Positions 6,847-11,374 of a stretch of 11,374 nt of DNA are shown one piece after another. The stretch is from NCBI GenBank assembly GCA_003024985.2, contig PXIH01S0011836.1. The stretch is one strand, 5' to 3'. How positions within the stretch are numbered: position 1 is the first letter of the stretch; each line of letters begins with the position of its first letter. Origin of the DNA: Euperipatoides rowelli (lineage: Eukaryota > Onychophora > Udeonychophora > Euonychophora > Peripatopsidae). Both the position numbers and the translations under genes were made by a program. The notes beneath the pieces were generated by a model. It was given only the letters and a program-made list of their open reading frames with translations. It was not told where the DNA came from and searched no databases.

Positions 6847-9800
6847 GTGATTTTTTTTTTTTCAACTAAATAAAATTAAAAAATATATATAGGATTATAA
6901 AAATTTTATTTTGACAATAAAACCATGTCTTTAAACACCGATTATCTTCTCCCTCCTCACAATTTGTAGTTTATTTTTTTTAAATGTTTGACACTTAAAA
7001 TTTAACTCTAGTTATAAAATTATATTTAATTTATTTCATAACAGACATTATTACGTAATTATGAGAATGACTTAGAAGCACTCAATAGGCAGCAGAAACA
7101 ACAGGTGGAAAAAGCCGAAAATTGCCAAGAAACTGATTTGAAAAATACCTCTAAGAAGATAAAAATGGATCAGGTAATTAAAATAGTTTTTTTTTAATAT
7201 ATTTTTTTATTTCGAATTTGGACTAATTTTAGTATGAAATTTTACATTATGGTTTATGACATAATTGTATTTTTTTAACTAAATTTATTACACACAGTAG
7301 CTAAAATTTAATAATGGTTTCCATATTGTAAATTCACAAAGGCTATGGTAAATTCCAGCTCACATTTCAAAATATTTGTCCTAAATTTTAAAACTTTGAT
7401 ATTACAACTTCATTTATTTTGAGAGAAAAAAATGTTGGTTTGGCAATGTGAATCTGAAGTAGAATAATAAAAGAAAAATAATAAGCAATTGATTAAAATC
7501 ACCAGATAGACAATTATCATTGTTTACCATTCCTTGGTCAAAGAATTGACCGTGCTGCTTTAATTGATAAGCCAAAAGGGCATGCTGAATAAAATTAAAA
7601 GCAGCAGCAGCAGCAGACAGGTAAAAGTTTCATTCTTTACTTTGTGCTCAAACTGAACACATTAGTTGGCCTGCTGGACTATATACAGTAATTGAACTCT
7701 TAATAGTTCCTGCCATTTTTGACGTTTTTTATGCTACAAGAATATAAATTGGTTATATGTTAAGAGGTCTTTGTTAGACATTTTTTAAAATTTCTGGCGG
7801 TGTTGTAGTATCATCGTTCAAAGTTAGTCTTTCAGAAGATCATTTTGTTTTCATGACAATTTTTTTTCCCTCCAAAATATGTAAGGATTTGTTGGCATAC
7901 CTTGATAAATTTAGTCCTTAAAAATGTCATAATACAAATAGGAATAACTAAAGTGAAATTCAATTAAATCTGTTTTCCTGAACAACAACAACAAACAAAA
8001 AAACAGATAGTTTATATTATAATTTTATTTGAAATATCTGTTAGACTTGTTATAATTTAAAGTAGACTAATTTGTTCAAAAGACATATATGAAAATTATT
8101 TCACCTGTTTTTGCATTATAATTGGGCTGAAATAATAACTAGAACTTTAATAAATTATATAAAAAAAGGAGCTCTTTCTCAATTTAATATTTTTTTTTAA
8201 AGCATTCTTTTTTTGAAGAAAAACAATGCGCAATACTGGCTAGCAATAATATATTAGAAGGCATCATAATATTATAATCATGGAATGATCATTTTTATCA
8301 ATGATATGGAAACAGTTAAACTAACCATTTGAATAAATATAAATTTTGTATGCTTTTATGTTTATATCACCAATACTATGTTTGATTTTTTATGAGTCAT
8401 GGTTTTTTTTTTCTTTATTAAGGAAAGGGATTTAAAATTATTTCGAGAAAGTTTGAAACAGGATCTCAAACTTCTCAAACAGGAATGTGACATGTTATCA
8501 AAATCTGAACGCAAGGATACTTTCCGGTCAAGAAAAGAAAAATTAGACATAGAACACGCTGAACGGGTAAGTTAATAAAATTTAATGATATTATTTATTA
8601 CCTATAAATTTATTCATTTTTTTTTTTTGATATGTTAAAAGAAAATTGTCATCCATATAAGAAATTTAAAAAAGTTTCAAAATTACTAATGAATTTTCAT
8701 AAATTATAGTTGCAACCATAGATAGACTTAGTAAATTATTTTAATAAAAGTTTGAGTTAACTTAATATTTTATTGGATTACTTTTTATTTGAAGGAGAGG
8801 CGGTATTTAGAAAAACTAAATGAAGAACATGAAATGGCCATGAAGAGGTTAAGTGAACAGCACAGAGAGAAAATAGCTCTTCTAGAAAAGCAGTTCTTAC
8901 AACAGAAACAGCAACTGTTACGAGGTAAGATATTGAAGTTATCTTCTTTTGCTTTTGTAATTCCACGTTATTTAGTAAAATTTCAGCATTGATGCTGAAT
9001 CTAAATTTAAACCAATACTTTTACTTCAGATACATTAAATTATTTTAATCTATTCATTTCAGTGTTTGTTGAGCGTAACAAAATATTTTTAAAGATTAAA
9101 AAAATTCTTATTTTAATGTGGTTAATTAAACTTTTTTCCCCTTAAATTCTTGCACAATGAATCAAATTTTTATATTTCCTCTGAAATATGTGAAAAACTT
9201 AAGTTCCCACCATTAGGAAAATGCACATGATGAACAAAATGTCTATGTTTTCTTGCTTTTTATGTACAGTATGTAGTAGATTGTAGAAAAATTCTGTAAG
9301 ATAATTTAAAAAAAATAAATGATTAACAAAGTTGGAATAAAAAAATGTTTTTGCTTATTAATATTTTTTTTATTACTTTGTTTTACAAATTGAATATCAT
9401 TGCACGTTTGACAAAAAGTACTATTTAGGCAATCCTCTACTTTCATACATTCTACAATCATAAATTCATAATTTCTTATACATTGACACTCCTGTGCTAA
9501 CTTTATCGCAGCAGTGTTTGAATATTTGTGCATTTTGTCAATAATAATAATAATAAAAGTGATGTTACTAGTCATAAGCGAGATTTCGTAAAGTGGCATA
9601 ATTATACGTGCCAAAAGAGAGAAATCTTTAGTTTCAATTAGACGCTCAATTAGTTAAACGCTTAACAGTGATGTGTGTATATTTTCCTTCGCTCCTAATG
9701 TACATTGGCTTCAGTTTTTTCACTTTATGTGAGATTAATGTAAAGCAGCCAGCACTTTATCAACCTCTGTTCTAATATTTCTAAGATTTTTTTTTTAAAA

Positions 9801-10866
9801 TGAAGAATTTATTTGTCACAGAGATAAAATGGAGAGAACCTCAATTTTTCAATTTGACCGTTACATAAGCTATGACTTTCCACTTAGTTGACAACTTCCA
9901 CTGTTGAGTAGCTCATTTAATTATTTTCTGGAAGAGTTTTATCTTTAGAGTCCGATATGTGCATATTTGCACTGTTGTAATATATTGTGATATGCTGTAG
10001 TCATCAGAGAATGATCGAATAGATAGTAGATATGAAATTTTCGATTACTCCTAAATTGGAAATTTCTTACATGAAGTTTTACCGTAAAGCTTCAGTACAT
10101 TATGCATCTCTGTGCTTCTAGGTATAAGATATTTCTTCCTCATATGAAAATTACTTCCCCCAAAGAAAATTGCAGAGAATCAACACATGGTAAGTCCATT
10201 AGCAGATATGGCACTAAGGAAGACTTCGTTTTTTCTCATTATGGAATATTACTGAAACTCATCTTGCTTTCAGCTTAGTTTTTATTTATTTTTAGCATTC
10301 TTATTATAATCATTTTAATTTATTTATATGCTGTAATTGAAATGATATACAGTAAATCAAGTAAAGGAAGTTAACATTAAAGACTTCTTTATAAAACTCT
10401 TCAAATATTATTTCCCTACAATCTACATTGTAATATAATTTTAATAAATTTTTAGCACGGGAAGCTGCTATCTGGGAGCTGGAAGAACGCCAGTTGCATG
10501 AAAAACATCAGCTAGCCAAAAGACAGCTCAAAGACATTTTCTTCCTACAGCGACGACAGATGCTAGTCAGGCATGAAAAGGTAAATAAACACAAATTTAA
10601 ACCAATCTAAAATATAGGTTTAGTATTTAGAGAGAATATTGAAATCAAGCTCTATTATTTATTTTTTGTAGGAGTTGGAACAGATTAGACGGATGAATAG
10701 TCATAAAGAAGAAGAACTTATTAAGCGGCATACAGCCGAAAGAAAACAGTTGCCAAAGCGTATCCGCACAGAGATGAAGGCTAGAGAATTAATGTTTCGT
10801 GAAAGTTTGCGGATAAGCATTTTAAATTTAGAATCTCCAGAACAAGAAAGAGAAAAAATGAGAAAG
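6723..10866 (+). CDS. Slik: SLK/STK10-family Ste20-like kinase (Slik), C-terminal coiled-coil region; partial, six exons
   Basis: The join of 6723-6846, 7045-7173, 8423-8566, 8795-8924, 10456-10580 and 10672-10866 gives 282 uninterrupted codons in one frame after the first base. The product is almost wholly charged coiled coil, rich in E, K, Q, R and L. It matches the PKK region that follows the kinase domain and linker in SLK, STK10/LOK and Drosophila Slik. Diagnostic stretches are [51 protein letters not shown] and [16 protein letters not shown]. In this family the region serves dimerisation, activation and membrane association; the kinase phosphorylates ERM proteins such as Moesin at the cell cortex. 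The catalytic domain and the last C-terminal residues are outside the window. No start or stop codon of the gene is visible. SLK and STK10 are separate in vertebrates, while arthropods generally have one gene, hence the symbol. Confidence 0.9.
7045..7173 (+). CDS. Slik: Slik exon b
   Basis: 129 nt, 43 codons, phase 0 at both ends; acceptor ACAG at 7041-7044, donor GTAATT from 7174. It encodes [20 protein letters not shown] followed by [18 protein letters not shown]. The [11 protein letters not shown] core is a hallmark of SLK/STK10 proteins. The part after VEK is less conserved. The preceding intron is 198 bp. Confidence 0.9.
7174..8422 (+). other. Intron of 1249 bp between exons b and c
   Basis: AT-rich, GT-AG, phase 0. 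It contains a short CAG/GCA simple repeat (7601-7616), and CAGGTAAAAG follows at 7618-7627, which looks like a donor but has no usable exon before it. Nothing else is recognised. Confidence 0.7.
7601..7616. repeat. GCA trinucleotide microsatellite
   Basis: Five GCA units plus G, in intron sequence. All frames before it contain nearby stop codons, so it does not encode polyglutamine. Confidence 0.8.
8423..8566 (+). CDS. Slik: Slik exon c
   Basis: 144 nt, 48 codons, phase 0 at both ends; acceptor AG at 8421-8422 after a T-rich run, consensus donor GTAAGT from 8567. It encodes [20 protein letters not shown], then [20 protein letters not shown] and LDIEHAER. The ERD...FRESLK.. pattern aligns with the middle of the PKK region, and [13 protein letters not shown] with the basic segment that follows it. 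Confidence 0.9.
8795..8924 (+). CDS. Slik: Slik exon d
   Basis: 130 nt, 43 codons plus one base (phase 1 donor GTAAGA from 8925); acceptor GAAG at 8791-8794. It encodes [20 protein letters not shown], then [20 protein letters not shown] and LLR. This is among the best conserved parts of the family. The last G joins CA of the next exon to make alanine. The intron before it is 228 bp. Confidence 0.92.
8925..10455 (+). other. Intron of 1531 bp between exons d and e
   Basis: Phase 1, GT-AG. It contains an ATA repeat (9541-9555) and an interrupted hairpin at 9582-9626, with GATTTC and TGGCA pairing with TGCCA and GAAATC. An open frame of 102 codons lies on the minus strand (9306-9614). Around 9570-9720 the composition is less AT-rich than the rest, possibly an old repeat remnant. 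No confident gene is present. Confidence 0.65.
10456..10580 (+). CDS. Slik: Slik exon e
   Basis: 125 nt: two bases completing the split alanine codon, then 41 codons; acceptor TTTTTAG ends at 10455, donor GTAAAT from 10581. It encodes [20 protein letters not shown] followed by [20 protein letters not shown] and K. The [14 protein letters not shown] block is nearly invariant in the family as I remember it. The usual FLQRH is FLQRR here. Confidence 0.93.
10672..10866 (+). CDS. Slik: Slik exon f (last visible)
   Basis: 195 nt, 65 codons, phase 0 at both ends; acceptor TTTTTGTAG ends at 10671, donor GTAAAT from 10867. It encodes [20 protein letters not shown], then [20 protein letters not shown] and [20 protein letters not shown]. 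The LPKR..R.E.K.R..MFR.SLRI pattern is typical of the family; the protein should continue into an exon beyond the window. The intron before this exon is only 91 bp. Confidence 0.92.
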
Positions 10867-11374
10867 GTAAATCAGATTTTATTTTTGTATTACTATAATC
10901 AAGTTTTTAGATATTGGCCCCATTTTCTCATTTTTAACACACAGTAGCTTAACACAAACATGATCATTTAATTTAACAAAATATAACATTTTCAGCCTTG
11001 CAAAAAGTTTATTGCTACAATGATACAATCCTTTGCAAAAAAAAAGTACACACAGTAGTTTCTATAGTGGATTTGATTATTATAAATGTTCTACTCTATA
11101 TTTTCAGGTTCTAACAATGAAGCCATTCCTAAAATATTAAAAATAGTGCAATTGGACCGCAGACTCCTATTTACAAATCAAACATTGTTACTCAGACTTT
11201 ACACATCTAAATTTAATCATATTTCCCACAATTTTATAGACTACATCCTTGTCATAATATCTTTGTATATCTAAAACGATAGATACATGTGTCATTTACC
11301 AAATAAAATTTTATTTGTTTTATTTGCTAAATGCCAGAATAAATTTTACAATTTCTTCCTTGAAGAACTGATTT
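10867..11374 (+). other. Start of the next intron, running off the window
   Basis: AT-rich sequence with no match to the expected next SLK/Slik segment. If intron sequence were retained, the frame from exon f would meet a stop at 10945-10947. TTTTCAG at 11101-11107 looks like an acceptor but leads to a stop after ten codons. AATAAA occurs at 11302-11307 and 11338-11343, the first within a 16-bp palindrome (11301-11316). Confidence 0.55.

Noticed and set aside
7530-7620. Cryptic exon ending in a CAG run followed by GTAAAAG
   Set aside because: Every frame before the donor-like site contains a nearby stop, and exons b and c already join in frame as MDQ-ERD.
8362-8966. Minus-strand open frames at 8362-8550 and 8778-8966
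   Set aside because: They lie antisense to exons c and d and reflect the composition of coiled-coil coding sequence.
1-11374. CRISPR array, bacterial operon or prophage content
   Set aside because: No regularly spaced repeats or ribosome binding sites occur; spliced exons and LTR elements show eukaryotic DNA.

Overview
The window looks like arthropod nuclear DNA, probably insect or crustacean. It is AT-rich, has GT-AG introns of very different lengths, and carries six exons whose joined translation matches the C-terminal coiled-coil (PKK) region of the Ste20-like kinase family SLK/STK10, called Slik in Drosophila. Wording such as [20 protein letters not shown] and [20 protein letters not shown] is closest to what I remember of the arthropod proteins. 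The species cannot be fixed from the sequence.

Right half (6723-10866): six consecutive + strand exons, 847 nt, 282 complete codons. All junctions are in frame. The kinase domain lies upstream of the window and the end of the C-terminal domain downstream. Introns are 198, 1249, 228, 1531 and 91 bp. The exon at 6723 begins with the last base of a split codon, so the DNA to its left should be intron (at least 6.7 kb), unless an exon was missed there.

Left half (1-6722): no coding exon seen. It holds two short LTR retrotransposon-like elements, both in the same orientation as the gene. Element 1 (window start to about 1326) has a partly visible left LTR copy, a tRNA-Asp-type primer binding site at 251, about 440 bp of non-coding interior, a G-rich polypurine tract and a right LTR of about 615 bp. 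Element 2 (about 2304-4132) has two LTRs of about 565 and 584 bp around a 680 bp non-coding interior. That interior opens with a nearly whole antisense tRNA-Asp sequence, including CCA, where a primer binding site should be. Neither element encodes gag or pol, so both resemble TRIM-type (miniature) elements that would depend on enzymes from elsewhere.

The most interesting signal is in these LTRs. The two families are only partly alike in sequence but share one structural plan: an inverted repeat around the TATA box, two GC-richer stem-loops downstream, and a strong hairpin at the LTR end beside the primer binding site. The arm sequences differ between families while pairing is kept. Second in interest is the whole tRNA copy in element 2. 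The remaining intronic DNA (1328-2303, 4133-6722 and the introns between exons) is AT-rich with small palindromes, homopolymer runs and short simple repeats, and I could assign no function to it.
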